The translations under genes were made by a program, and so were the position numbers. Shown piece after piece: positions 6,683-14,163 of a stretch of DNA of 17,467 nt. This DNA comes from Bacillota bacterium (GTDB lineage Bacteria > Bacillota > Peptococcia > Peptococcales > Peptococcaceae): positions 1-17,467 of the forward strand of contig JAEZVS010000018.1 of NCBI GenBank assembly GCA_023443145.1, given 5' to 3'. Numbering within the stretch: position 1 is the first letter of the stretch; each line of letters starts with the position of its first letter. The notes beneath the pieces were generated by a model, which was not told the DNA's origin, did not search any database, and saw only the letters and a list, made by a program, of their open reading frames with translations.

Positions 6683-7972
6683 TTAATCCACCACATCCAA
6701 ATGCACAATATCATCTAAACTTTCTCGGCGCACCGCCAAGCGTGCGCCTTTTTCATTCACCAGAACCACCGCCGGACGAGGCAACCGGTTATAAGAAGAG
6801 AACATGCTGAAGCAATAAGCGCCCGTGCCGGCAATGACCAACAAATCTCCCGTCTGTGGAGTAGGCAACTGAGCCCCGCGAATAAGCACATCACCGGATT
6901 CACAATACTTACCGGCAATGCGATAAGCCTCTTGGGGCGTTTCATCCAGACGATTGGCAATACATGCTTCATATTTGGCTTCGTAAAGAGCCGGGCGCAA
7001 ATTGTCGCCCATCCCTCCGTCAATAAACACATAATGCACATCGTCTTGCAAGTGCTTCACATCACCCACCTGATAAAGGGTAAATCCGGCACTGTTCACC
7101 AGAGAGCGGCCCGGTTCCACCCAAAGTTCAGAAAGGGTCAGACCGCGGTCATAAGTTTCACGGGCTACAAAATCGGACAGGGTTTCTAGAAAATCGGGAA
7201 TATCGAAAGGTTCGTCGCCTTCCGTGTAATATACTCCGAAACCGCCGCCTAAGTTGAGCACATCTAAAACAAGTCCTGCATCTCGCCAGGATGCCAGTGC
7301 TTCAATCATAACCAGCGCGCTTTTTAGAAATGAGTCGCTGGCAAAAATCTGTGAGCCAATGTGGCAATGCACGCCACGCAAGCGAAGCCCGGGCAGATCT
7401 TGAATAGATAAGAGAACAGGTAGCGCTTCATCCAGCGCCACACCAAATTTACTGTCACTGGTGGCTGTTTGAATGTAGGCATGGGTATGTGCGTCAATAC
7501 CGGGATTCACCCGAAGAAGCACATCCACCACTTTACCTTTTTCAGCAGCCAAATCCGACAAGCGTCTCGCTTCCTGTCCGTTATCCAAAATGATGGTGCC
7601 CACGCCCGCTTCCAGGGCCAGATCCAACTCTCGATTCAACTTATTATTGCCGTGAAAAACCACATCTTTCATCGGGAAACCTGCCAAACGCGCTGTATGA
7701 AGCTCTCCTTCCGACACCACATCCAGGCCCAGCCCCAGCTCTTTATAAATTTTTATGAGGGCAATAAAGCTGGCCGCCTTAGAAGCAAAGATCACTTTGG
7801 TGTGAAATACATTTTCTTTAAAACGGCGAGCCATAGCGCTCGCTGTTTCACGAAGCTGGGTTTCATCATATACAAAAAGCGGTGTGCCATACGTTTGTGC
7901 CAGTTCGTCCATCCCCACTCCGTGAAGGGTGAGCATGCCTTTTTTATTTTCTGTATGATTGGTTGGTCTCAT
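6683..7972 (-). CDS. lysA: Diaminopimelate decarboxylase
   Basis: Decarboxylates meso-diaminopimelate to L-lysine with pyridoxal phosphate, the final step of lysine synthesis. The 429 residues match the fold-III decarboxylase family. The PLP lysine is K65 in FASKA. HIGSQ is at 204-208, the glycine-rich phosphate loop GGGFG at 242-246, EPGRS at 286-290, CESGD at 357-361, and GAYCFSMFSSYN at 384-395. The ATG at 7972 has AAAGGA about 7 nt upstream. An out-of-frame ATG at 7980 opens a three-codon frame that overlaps the start. lysA is the first gene after the lysine riboswitch, so the last enzyme of the pathway is encoded first. Confidence 0.97.
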   Translation of the reverse strand: MRPTNHTENKKGMLTLHGVGMDELAQTYGTPLFVYDETQLRETASAMARRFKENVFHTKVIFASKAASFIALIKIYKELGLGLDVVSEGELHTARLAGFPMKDVVFHGNNKLNRELDLALEAGVGTIILDNGQEARRLSDLAAEKGKVVDVLLRVNPGIDAHTHAYIQTATSDSKFGVALDEALPVLLSIQDLPGLRLRGVHCHIGSQIFASDSFLKSALVMIEALASWRDAGLVLDVLNLGGGFGVYYTEGDEPFDIPDFLETLSDFVARETYDRGLTLSELWVEPGRSLVNSAGFTLYQVGDVKHLQDDVHYVFIDGGMGDNLRPALYEAKYEACIANRLDETPQEAYRIAGKYCESGDVLIRGAQLPTPQTGDLLVIAGTGAYCFSMFSSYNRLPRPAVVLVNEKGARLAVRRESLDDIVHLDVVD

Positions 7973-8010
7973 AAATTCATCCTTTCTTATTATAAATAGG
8001 CCAGACGCCT

Positions 8011-8051
8011 ATAAAAAAACAGAACCATGAGCAAAAGGTCTCATGGCTCTG
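8011..8051 (-). terminator. Riboswitch expression platform: intrinsic terminator
   Basis: On the minus strand CAGAGCCATGAG (8051-8040) pairs with CTCATGGTTCTG (8031-8020), a 12-bp stem with one wobble and loop ACCTTTTG, followed by seven T residues. An alternative pairing is available: GCAAAAGG (8073-8066), just after the aptamer, is exactly complementary to CCTTTTGC (8038-8031) in the loop and descending arm of the terminator. This is a plausible antiterminator when lysine is scarce. Confidence 0.92.
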
Positions 8052-8077
8052 ACGGGTTCAGATATCCTTTTGCCCGT

Positions 8078-8219
8078 GATGTGTGAGCCCCCCGATTAAA
8101 GATTGGGCAACCTTTAATCGACAGTACCATACCTCTTAGATATGATCCCAGTGCTTTACACTTCGGCAGTTGCGCCTTTCGGTAACCCTACTCATCACAC
8201 CTGCGGCCTCTCGCACATC
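8078..8219 (-). ncRNA. Lysine riboswitch (L-box) aptamer
   Basis: P1 is GATGTG (8219-8214) with CACATC (8083-8078). The conserved core reads GAGGCCGC, GATGAGTAG, GAAAGGCGC and CTGCCGAAGTG, then GGTACTGTC, and GGGGGGCTC after P5. These match the L-box core known from Thermotoga maritima and Bacillus subtilis lysC. P4 is ATCATATCT/AGGTATGGT. P5 is a 12-bp stem beginning GATTAAAG. P2 and P3 are unusually short (see findings). The aptamer lies between a near-consensus promoter and a terminator ahead of lysA-dapA-dapB-ddh, so it should shut the operon down by premature termination when lysine is abundant. Confidence 0.95.
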
Positions 8220-8238
8220 TCCTATATTGTTTCTGTGA

Positions 8239-8267
8239 ACTATAGCAGAGCATCTGCCTTCTGTCAA
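8239..8267 (-). promoter_or_regulatory. Sigma-A promoter of the lysine operon
   Basis: On the minus strand a perfect TTGACA (8262-8267) and TATAGT (8239-8244) are separated by 17 nt. Transcription would start near 8232, about 12 nt before the riboswitch P1 helix. Its strength fits a promoter left on constantly and controlled by the downstream riboswitch. Confidence 0.92.
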
Positions 8268-8589
8268 GTCTCAATAGAAAAAATTTCAAAAAAGTTTGCG
8301 ACGGGTACATTTTGAAACGCCCACTTCATAACATTCTCCAGATCTAAGACACCGTCAACGATTGACCCGCCATCACAAACAGCGATTTTGCTGTTTTCTT
8401 ATGTACTCCTCTCTAATGTACGAATCGACGACGTATTCGTTTCTATATGATATAAGATTAACTTTCATCCGGATATACAACCACAGGTTGATACATCTAA
8501 AAGGGTCAGCGACGGCATGAATGCACATACATTTTTATTTTCAATCTATGAGAAAAACAAACTGCGCTATGTCCTAGGTATTGGTTCAC
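8268..8589. other. Intergenic stretch with coding-like fragments
   Basis: No full gene is visible between abcF and the lysine promoter. On the minus strand there is a 43-codon open stretch (about 8264-8395) whose codons look protein-like. It contains an ATG at 8329 with GGAG 6 nt upstream, giving a 21-residue frame (MKWAFQNVPVANFFEIFSIE and one more residue) whose stop lies inside the lysine-operon -35 box. Further up are two other short frames, one ending VVVYPDES. An ACGAAT/ATTCGT dyad and an AAACAGC/GCTGTTT hairpin (about 8376-8397) are present, but no convincing terminator for abcF. Confidence 0.4.
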
Positions 8590-10065
8590 TCACAAGCTGA
8601 CCTGTTCTTCCAATACACTGTCTCCATCAATGCGCCACACGGCAGTGGCCACTTGGGCTACAAAGGCTTCATCATGAGATACAAATAGCACGGTTCCTTC
8701 ATAATCTGTCAAAAATTGTTCCACCGCTTCCAATGACGGCAAATCTAAAAAATTGGTCACTTCATCTAAAATCAATACATTGGCCGCCGATACGAAGAGC
8801 ATGGCGAGTTGCAGCTTTACTTTCTCTCCACCTGAAAGACTGCCGGACTTTTGCTGGAGGCGGTCACGATCAAAGCCCATCCGCACCAACACATGGTGCA
8901 TCACCTGTTCATCTTGCACCGACACCCGCCGCATATTTTGCAGGATACTTTCTTCAGGCACAAGACTGCTTAAATCCTGCCGAAAGTAGCCCAACTGGGC
9001 CTTAGGAACCTTTCGCACGCCATCAGCATCTTCCATCAGACACTTTAGCAGCGTCGTCTTTCCCGATCCGTTGGCCCCCATTAATGCCACTTTTTCTCCC
9101 CGCTTCAATTGAAGATTCACTTTAGAAAAAAGCGGTTTCTCTCCTGGTCGGGAAAAAGAAAAATCATGCAGCGACAACACCACCGGGTTCATTGGCGGCT
9201 GCGTCAGTTGAAAATCAGGACGAATCGCCACCTCTCTCGGGGGCCGTTTTTTCTCTTCCATCTGCGCAATGCGTTTTTCAGTATGTCGCGCCGCTCGATT
9301 TAAATGTTTGGATTTGCCGCCAATGGATTTTCCCACAGCGCCATACGCACGTCCTTTGCGCTCCGACGAACTCATGCTTCGCGGCGCTTTTTCCGTTTTT
9401 TGGGCCCGTGCTTTTTGACTGCGCACCACATTTTCCAATCGCTTTTTTTCCGCGCAGTAGACTTCGTATTCTGCCATACGCCTATCCAAGTCGGTCGCCA
9501 GCCAGTCTGCATATGCTCCGTAATGCCCGGGATAATCCAGCAATGTGCCTTCGCGAATGGCCAGCGTACGATTGGTGCATGCATCCAATAGGGCGCGATC
9601 ATGAGAAATCAACACAAAGGTGGGCACCTGCTTTAAGGCGGCCAGCAAAAGCGCTCTGCCTTCCTCATCCAAATTGGCACTGGGCTCGTCAAAGAGCAGA
9701 CAATCGGCATCACTTGAAAAAATTTCTGCCAGACGGCGTCTCCCTGCTTCGCCACCGGATAAATCGCCAATGCTTTGGTCCGTCAGTTGATGCACGCCCC
9801 ATTGGCCGCTGAGCTTCGGATCCGGCCGGCATTCTAACGAGGGTGTAAAAAACTGAGGCATCATCTTGATGCGCCCTTCTGAAATCACCCGGCCTGCGTC
9901 GGGAGACAGTGCCCCGGTCATCAGTTGGAGCAGTGTGCTTTTTCCGGCGCCATTGGCCCCCACCAGACCAATGCGATCGCCTGTGTGTATGTCCAAGCGT
10001 TCAAACTGAAACAGAAAAACACCGGGATATGACATTTCAATATGCTGCATAGATAAAATACGCAT
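8590..10065 (-). CDS. ABC-F ATPase, Vga/Vml-like (ARE type), possible ribosome protection protein
   Basis: A 491-residue soluble protein has two ABC domains and no membrane segments, as in ABC-F factors that act on the ribosome. Domain 1 has Walker A GANGAGKST (36-44), LSGGE (102-106) and Walker B LLFDEP (123-128). Domain 2 has GANGSGKTT (330-338), LSGGEK (410-415) and LILDEV (431-436). Only about 57 residues separate Walker A from the signature in domain 1, and the interdomain linker (about 195-285) is long, basic and helical. It contains KARAQKTEKAPRSMSSSE and a following GKSIGGKSKHLNRAA that align by eye with Vga(A). These traits point to the antibiotic-resistance group rather than EttA or Uup. 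The second Walker B reads DEVTNFLD instead of DEPTNFLD. AAAGGAG lies 8 nt before the ATG. It is last in the operon. Confidence 0.9.
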   Translation of the reverse strand: MRILSMQHIEMSYPGVFLFQFERLDIHTGDRIGLVGANGAGKSTLLQLMTGALSPDAGRVISEGRIKMMPQFFTPSLECRPDPKLSGQWGVHQLTDQSIGDLSGGEAGRRRLAEIFSSDADCLLFDEPSANLDEEGRALLLAALKQVPTFVLISHDRALLDACTNRTLAIREGTLLDYPGHYGAYADWLATDLDRRMAEYEVYCAEKKRLENVVRSQKARAQKTEKAPRSMSSSERKGRAYGAVGKSIGGKSKHLNRAARHTEKRIAQMEEKKRPPREVAIRPDFQLTQPPMNPVVLSLHDFSFSRPGEKPLFSKVNLQLKRGEKVALMGANGSGKTTLLKCLMEDADGVRKVPKAQLGYFRQDLSSLVPEESILQNMRRVSVQDEQVMHHVLVRMGFDRDRLQQKSGSLSGGEKVKLQLAMLFVSAANVLILDEVTNFLDLPSLEAVEQFLTDYEGTVLFVSHDEAFVAQVATAVWRIDGDSVLEEQVSL

Positions 10066-10099
10066 GCCATCATCTCCTTTGCAGCCGATGCAGAGTTTA

Positions 10100-10660
10100 T
10101 CACCTGCTGTTCATCTGCTCCAGTTGAAGAAGTGCCGTTTTACGCCAAGAACCGGCACAGTAGCCACCCACTGTGCCGTCAGCCGGTACCACACGGTGAC
10201 AAGGGCATAAAATAAGCAGCGGATTTCTTGACAGGGCAGCACCTACTGCTTGCGCGGCGCGAGGATTTCCCAGCCGCCGGGCCAATTCTCCATAAGTGAT
10301 GGTGCTGCCGTGAGAAATGGTTCGGGTTAAGCACAGCACCTTCTCTTGAAAAGAGGTGAGACCGGAAAACAAAAAAGAGCCGCTGTACTCAAATGGACGC
10401 CCGGAAAAATATCGGGCAAGGGACCGGGTTAGGCGATGCAGGGCGTGAATATCCGACAAATCGACGGCATTATTTTTCATGCACATGACTGGCGTTGTTT
10501 GGCCGGTGATTTGCTCTTCGAGAAAAGATTTGTCTGCCAAAAAAGCCGCGTCCATTGCAGGAAACGCGGCTTCTGAAAATTCCAGCCCTAGGAGAATGCC
10601 CCGCCGAACAGTTGCGGTCATGGGCCCTAAAGGTGTCACCAAAGAAGCTGTTGCCATCAT
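10100..10660 (-). CDS. ogt: Methylated-DNA--protein-cysteine methyltransferase
   Basis: Repairs O6-methylguanine (and O4-methylthymine) by moving the alkyl group to its own cysteine, a one-shot suicide repair. The 186 residues include an N-terminal ribonuclease-like domain and the C-terminal catalytic domain. The active-site PCHRV is at 153-157 (C154). The DNA-binding helix RLGNPRAAQAVGAAL is at 129-143 and includes the arginine that replaces the flipped base. The ATG at 10660 overlaps the glpX stop as ATGA, and an adjacent ATG at 10657 is an alternative. No strong ribosome binding site is visible, so translation is probably coupled to glpX. The link with carbon metabolism is positional only. 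Confidence 0.94.
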   Translation of the reverse strand: MMATASLVTPLGPMTATVRRGILLGLEFSEAAFPAMDAAFLADKSFLEEQITGQTTPVMCMKNNAVDLSDIHALHRLTRSLARYFSGRPFEYSGSFLFSGLTSFQEKVLCLTRTISHGSTITYGELARRLGNPRAAQAVGAALSRNPLLILCPCHRVVPADGTVGGYCAGSWRKTALLQLEQMNSR

Positions 10661-11610
10661 GCTTGAGCGGCCTGGGCTTCCGGCAATCGATAGCGGGTTT
10701 CAATAAAGCGCACCGTTTGGGTTTTATGGCGCAACACCACTGTGTGGGTGTACACATGATCCCCATCTTTGCGAATACCGCGCAGGATTTCACCATTGGT
10801 AACCCCGGTGGCAATAAACATCACATCTTCACCGGGCACCAAGTCATTTAACGTGAGGGTTTGGTCTACATCGGCACCCATGGCGCGGGCGCGCTGAATT
10901 TGTTCGTCATTTTCCGGCGTCAGGCGTCCTTGCATATCGCCGCCCAGCGCTTTCACGGCAGCGGCAGCCAATACCCCTTCCGGTGCACCGCCAATGCCTA
11001 AGACCATATCAATATCGCCTTCCAAGGCTGCGGTGAGGACAGGAGAGACGTCGCCATCGGTAATAAGACGCACCTTCGCCCCCAGGCCTTTTACCGCCTG
11101 TTTGATGTGATCATGACGTTCGCGGTCTAAAAGGCAAACGCACATTTCGCTCATATCTTTCCCCAGCGCACGCGCCACATTGGTCAGATTCTCTTCCACA
11201 CTTTTTTCAATGTCGATGGCACCTTTGGCCTTCGGCCCCACAATGATTTTATCCATATACATATCCGGTGCATGCAAGAGGCCACCGCTTTCAGCCACTG
11301 CCATCACGGCAATGGCACCGGGCTGGTTTTTAGCCGTTAAGTTGGTGCCTTCCAGCGGATCGACGGCGATATCCACTTCCGTACCGCCATGACCCACTTT
11401 TTCGCCGATATAGAGCATGGGGGCTTCGTCCATTTCACCCTCGCCAATAACAATGGTGCCGGAAATATCCACCGTATCAAACATACGGCGCATCGCTTCG
11501 ACAGCGGCGCCATCAGCGGCATTTTTTTCCAAACGGCCGATCCAAGAGGCGCAATTGATGGCCGCCGCTTCGGTAACCCGGGCAAATTCAATGACCAATT
11601 CCCGTTCCAT
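10657..11610 (-). CDS. glpX: Fructose-1,6-bisphosphatase class II
   Basis: Hydrolyses fructose 1,6-bisphosphate to fructose 6-phosphate, the irreversible step of gluconeogenesis. The 317-residue protein is a lithium-sensitive, metal-dependent phosphatase of the GlpX family. The metal and phosphate motifs GEGEMDEAPML (56-66) and DPLEGTNL (84-91) are intact. GIGGAPEGVLAAAA and ATGVTNGEILRGI are typical of the C-terminal half. The ATG at 11610 follows AAGGAGG by 7 nt. It is 12 nt after fba, whose product makes its substrate in the gluconeogenic direction, so the pair forms a functional unit inside the larger operon. Confidence 0.96.
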   Translation of the reverse strand: MERELVIEFARVTEAAAINCASWIGRLEKNAADGAAVEAMRRMFDTVDISGTIVIGEGEMDEAPMLYIGEKVGHGGTEVDIAVDPLEGTNLTAKNQPGAIAVMAVAESGGLLHAPDMYMDKIIVGPKAKGAIDIEKSVEENLTNVARALGKDMSEMCVCLLDRERHDHIKQAVKGLGAKVRLITDGDVSPVLTAALEGDIDMVLGIGGAPEGVLAAAAVKALGGDMQGRLTPENDEQIQRARAMGADVDQTLTLNDLVPGEDVMFIATGVTNGEILRGIRKDGDHVYTHTVVLRHKTQTVRFIETRYRLPEAQAAQA

Positions 11611-11622
11611 TTATTGTCCTCC

Positions 11623-12477
11623 TTATGCCTTACCGTTGGAGCCAAAGATGCGAATTTTTTCGATGACCCGTTCTGTCATCCGTTCGCGAGCCGGCCCCAA
11701 AATTTTACGAGGATCAATTTCATTGGGGGTGGCTTTCAACACCTCGCGAACGCCATCGGTGAAGGCTTCACGAAGGTTGGTATCAATGTTGATTTTACGT
11801 ACGCCCAAAGCCACAGCTTGGCGAAGCGCTTCGTCGGGCACACCGGAAGAACCGTGGAGCACAATGGGGATCTGCACCCGGCGTTTAATTTCCTGAAGGC
11901 GATCAAAATCCAATTTCGGCTCACCTTTATATTGGCCATGAGCAGTGCCAATGGCGACCGCCAAAGAACGAATGCCGGTTTTTTCTACAAAGTAAGCGGC
12001 TTCGTCAGGATCGGTGAAACTGGCTTCTCTGTCGGTCACGGTGATGTCATCTTCCGTGCCGCCAATTTTCCCCAACTCTGCTTCCACCGATACATCCAAT
12101 GCGCGCGCCACATCGAGCACACGGTTGGTCATGGCTATGTTTTCTTCTAACGGATATTTTGAATAGTCGATCATCACCGAGGTAAACCCCCGTCCAATAC
12201 ACTGCATCACCTGTTCAAAGCTGGTGCCGTGATCCAGATGCAGTGCCACGGGCACATCGGTGGTATCGGCAGCGGTGCGCACCAAATTTACAATGTAGGG
12301 CAAACCGGCATACTTAATGGCACCTTGACTGGCCTGAATAATCACCGGCGAACGTTCAGCATCGGCGGCTTTAATGATGGCCTGTACAATTTCCATGTTG
12401 TTGCAGTTAAAGGCACCTACTGCGTAACCGCCGGCTTCGGCTTGTTCCAATAAATAATCCACATTAACTAATGGCAT
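11623..12477 (-). CDS. fba: Fructose-bisphosphate aldolase class II
   Basis: Zinc-dependent aldolase interconverting fructose 1,6-bisphosphate with glyceraldehyde 3-phosphate and dihydroxyacetone phosphate. The 284-residue length is that of the short class II type. Catalytic and zinc residues are visible as D82-H83 in LHLDHG, E134 in EAELG, H180 in GTAHG and H208 in LHGSSG. The phosphate-binding KINIDTN is at 228-234. Tagatose-bisphosphate aldolases (GatY/KbaY) are close relatives, but the partnership with glpX favours fructose bisphosphate. The ATG at 12477 has AAGGAGG 6 nt upstream. It is spaced 12 nt from both argS and glpX. Confidence 0.95.
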   Translation of the reverse strand: MPLVNVDYLLEQAEAGGYAVGAFNCNNMEIVQAIIKAADAERSPVIIQASQGAIKYAGLPYIVNLVRTAADTTDVPVALHLDHGTSFEQVMQCIGRGFTSVMIDYSKYPLEENIAMTNRVLDVARALDVSVEAELGKIGGTEDDITVTDREASFTDPDEAAYFVEKTGIRSLAVAIGTAHGQYKGEPKLDFDRLQEIKRRVQIPIVLHGSSGVPDEALRQAVALGVRKINIDTNLREAFTDGVREVLKATPNEIDPRKILGPARERMTERVIEKIRIFGSNGKA

Positions 12478-12489
12478 GGTTATCCTCCT

Positions 12490-14163
12490 TTACATTCGCT
12501 CAGACGCCGTAACGCCCAACAGCGTAAGCACATTTCTCAAAGTGATGCGTGCGGCATCCACCAACACCAGGCGCGCCTGTTGTAATTCGGCATCGGATGT
12601 GAGCACTTTACAACTATTGTAGAAGCTGTGGAAAGTATTTGCAAGATCTTTTGCGTAGTAAGCCAAACGATAGGGACTGAGCTCACGTGCGGCTTCTGCC
12701 ACTTCTTCCGGCCAAAAAGCAATTTTTTCAAGAAGCGCTTTCTCCGCCGGATCGATGAGCAGAGCCAAGTTGACCTCTGCCGCTTTCGGCGCCTGACCGC
12801 CGGCCACAGAAAGCAGCGAACAAATGCGGGCATGGGCATATTGCACATAATAAACCGGGTTGTCTTGGGATTCTTTCTTGGCCAAGTCCAAATCAAAATC
12901 CATAGGGCTGTCCGGACTGCGCATCACAAAAAAGAACCGCGCCGCATCTCTTCCCACATCGTCAATGAGCTCTTCCAACGTAACATATTGGCCCGAGCGT
13001 TTGCTCATCTTTACGATCTCGCCATCTCGATAGAGACGAACCAGCTGCATGAGAATGACGGTCAAATTCTCTCCCGGGTAGTCCAAAGCCGTGAGGGCAT
13101 TTTTAAGTCGCGCCACATGACCATGGTGATCGGCGCCCCAAATATCGATCAGTCGGTCATAGCCGCGGTCGAATTTTTCTTTATGATAGGCAATATCCGC
13201 GGCAAAATAGGTGGGCATACCGTTTTGGCGGACCAACACCTCATCTTTTTCTTCCCCATAACTGGTGGATTTAAGCCAAATGGCGCCGTCTCGTTCGTCG
13301 ATGAGGTTTTTCTCACGCAATGCCTCCACCACGGCCAGAACCTGCCCGCTCTCGTGGAGGCTCTTTTCACTGTACCAACGGTCAAACGTCACGCCAAAGC
13401 GGTCAAGCCCTGCTTGAATCCCGCCTACCTTCTCCTGAAGGGCAAACGCCGTCATCACAGCCAGACGTTCGTCGCGCGGTTTTTCGGTAAGCGCCTCACC
13501 ATATTGATCCAGAAGATGTGCAGCCGTCGTTTTAATATCATCGCCTTTGTAGCCGTCTTCCGGCAAAGGAAAGTCATCCTTGCCCAAAGCCTCATAATAA
13601 CGGGCTTCCACAGAAAGAGCCAAGTTGTTCACCTGATTGCCCGTATCGTTAATATAATACTCTTTGTCAGCCACGTAGCCGGCGGCATTTAAAACGGCAG
13701 CCAAACTGTCACCCAAAGCCCCACCGCGGGCGTTGCCCATGTGCAAAAGTCCTGTTGGGTTGGCGCTCACAAATTCCACCAAAATGCGCTCGCCGCTTCC
13801 GCTGTCTGAAGACCCGAAAGCCAGATCTTCTTCCTGTGCGGCAGCCAACACCGGCATTATCCAATCGTCTTCCAAAGTGAAGTTGATAAAGCCCGGGCCG
13901 GCAACAGCCACGCCTTTTAAGGGTGGTGTGAGTACCATATGTTCAATAAGGGTTTCAGCAATAAGCCTCGGATTTTTCTTTAACGGCCGCGCCAGTTGCA
14001 TGGCCATGTTGGTGGCAAAATCGCCGTGAGATAAATCGTTGGGGCGCTCAATCACGAAAGAAAAATCTTCCGGATCAATCCACGATTCTTCTTGCTGCGC
14101 CGCTTCAAAAGCTTTAATGAGGCAGGCGCGCACAAGTAATTTGGTTTCATCCACAATATTCAT
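12490..14163 (-). CDS. argS: Arginyl-tRNA synthetase
   Basis: Charges tRNA-Arg with arginine in the cytosol. The 557 residues match the class Ia family. An N-terminal tRNA-recognition domain (Add-1) covers about 1-105. The HIGH-type signature appears as NPTGLLHMGNARGG (135-148), that is HMGN. A KMSKRSG loop follows in the catalytic core, and a C-terminal DALR anticodon-binding domain ends in ITLRNVLTLLGV. The ATG at 14163 overlaps the murE stop as ATGA, with GGGAGGT just upstream inside murE, so translation is probably coupled. No T-box leader is present, because the gene lies inside an operon. Confidence 0.97.
   Translation of the reverse strand: MNIVDETKLLVRACLIKAFEAAQQEESWIDPEDFSFVIERPNDLSHGDFATNMAMQLARPLKKNPRLIAETLIEHMVLTPPLKGVAVAGPGFINFTLEDDWIMPVLAAAQEEDLAFGSSDSGSGERILVEFVSANPTGLLHMGNARGGALGDSLAAVLNAAGYVADKEYYINDTGNQVNNLALSVEARYYEALGKDDFPLPEDGYKGDDIKTTAAHLLDQYGEALTEKPRDERLAVMTAFALQEKVGGIQAGLDRFGVTFDRWYSEKSLHESGQVLAVVEALREKNLIDERDGAIWLKSTSYGEEKDEVLVRQNGMPTYFAADIAYHKEKFDRGYDRLIDIWGADHHGHVARLKNALTALDYPGENLTVILMQLVRLYRDGEIVKMSKRSGQYVTLEELIDDVGRDAARFFFVMRSPDSPMDFDLDLAKKESQDNPVYYVQYAHARICSLLSVAGGQAPKAAEVNLALLIDPAEKALLEKIAFWPEEVAEAARELSPYRLAYYAKDLANTFHSFYNSCKVLTSDAELQQARLVLVDAARITLRNVLTLLGVTASERM

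Noticed and set aside
9192..9812. 206-codon plus-strand frame inside abcF
   Set aside because: It is antisense to a clear ABC-F coding sequence with both Walker motifs and signature sequences, and is low-complexity in composition.
11389..12150. 253-codon plus-strand frame across fba and glpX
   Set aside because: It spans two well-identified minus-strand genes and their junction, and shows no recognisable protein features.
12628..13692. 354-codon open frame antisense to argS
   Set aside because: It is the mirror of a GC-skewed real gene. The argS frame has all family motifs, while the antisense protein has none and no ribosome binding site.
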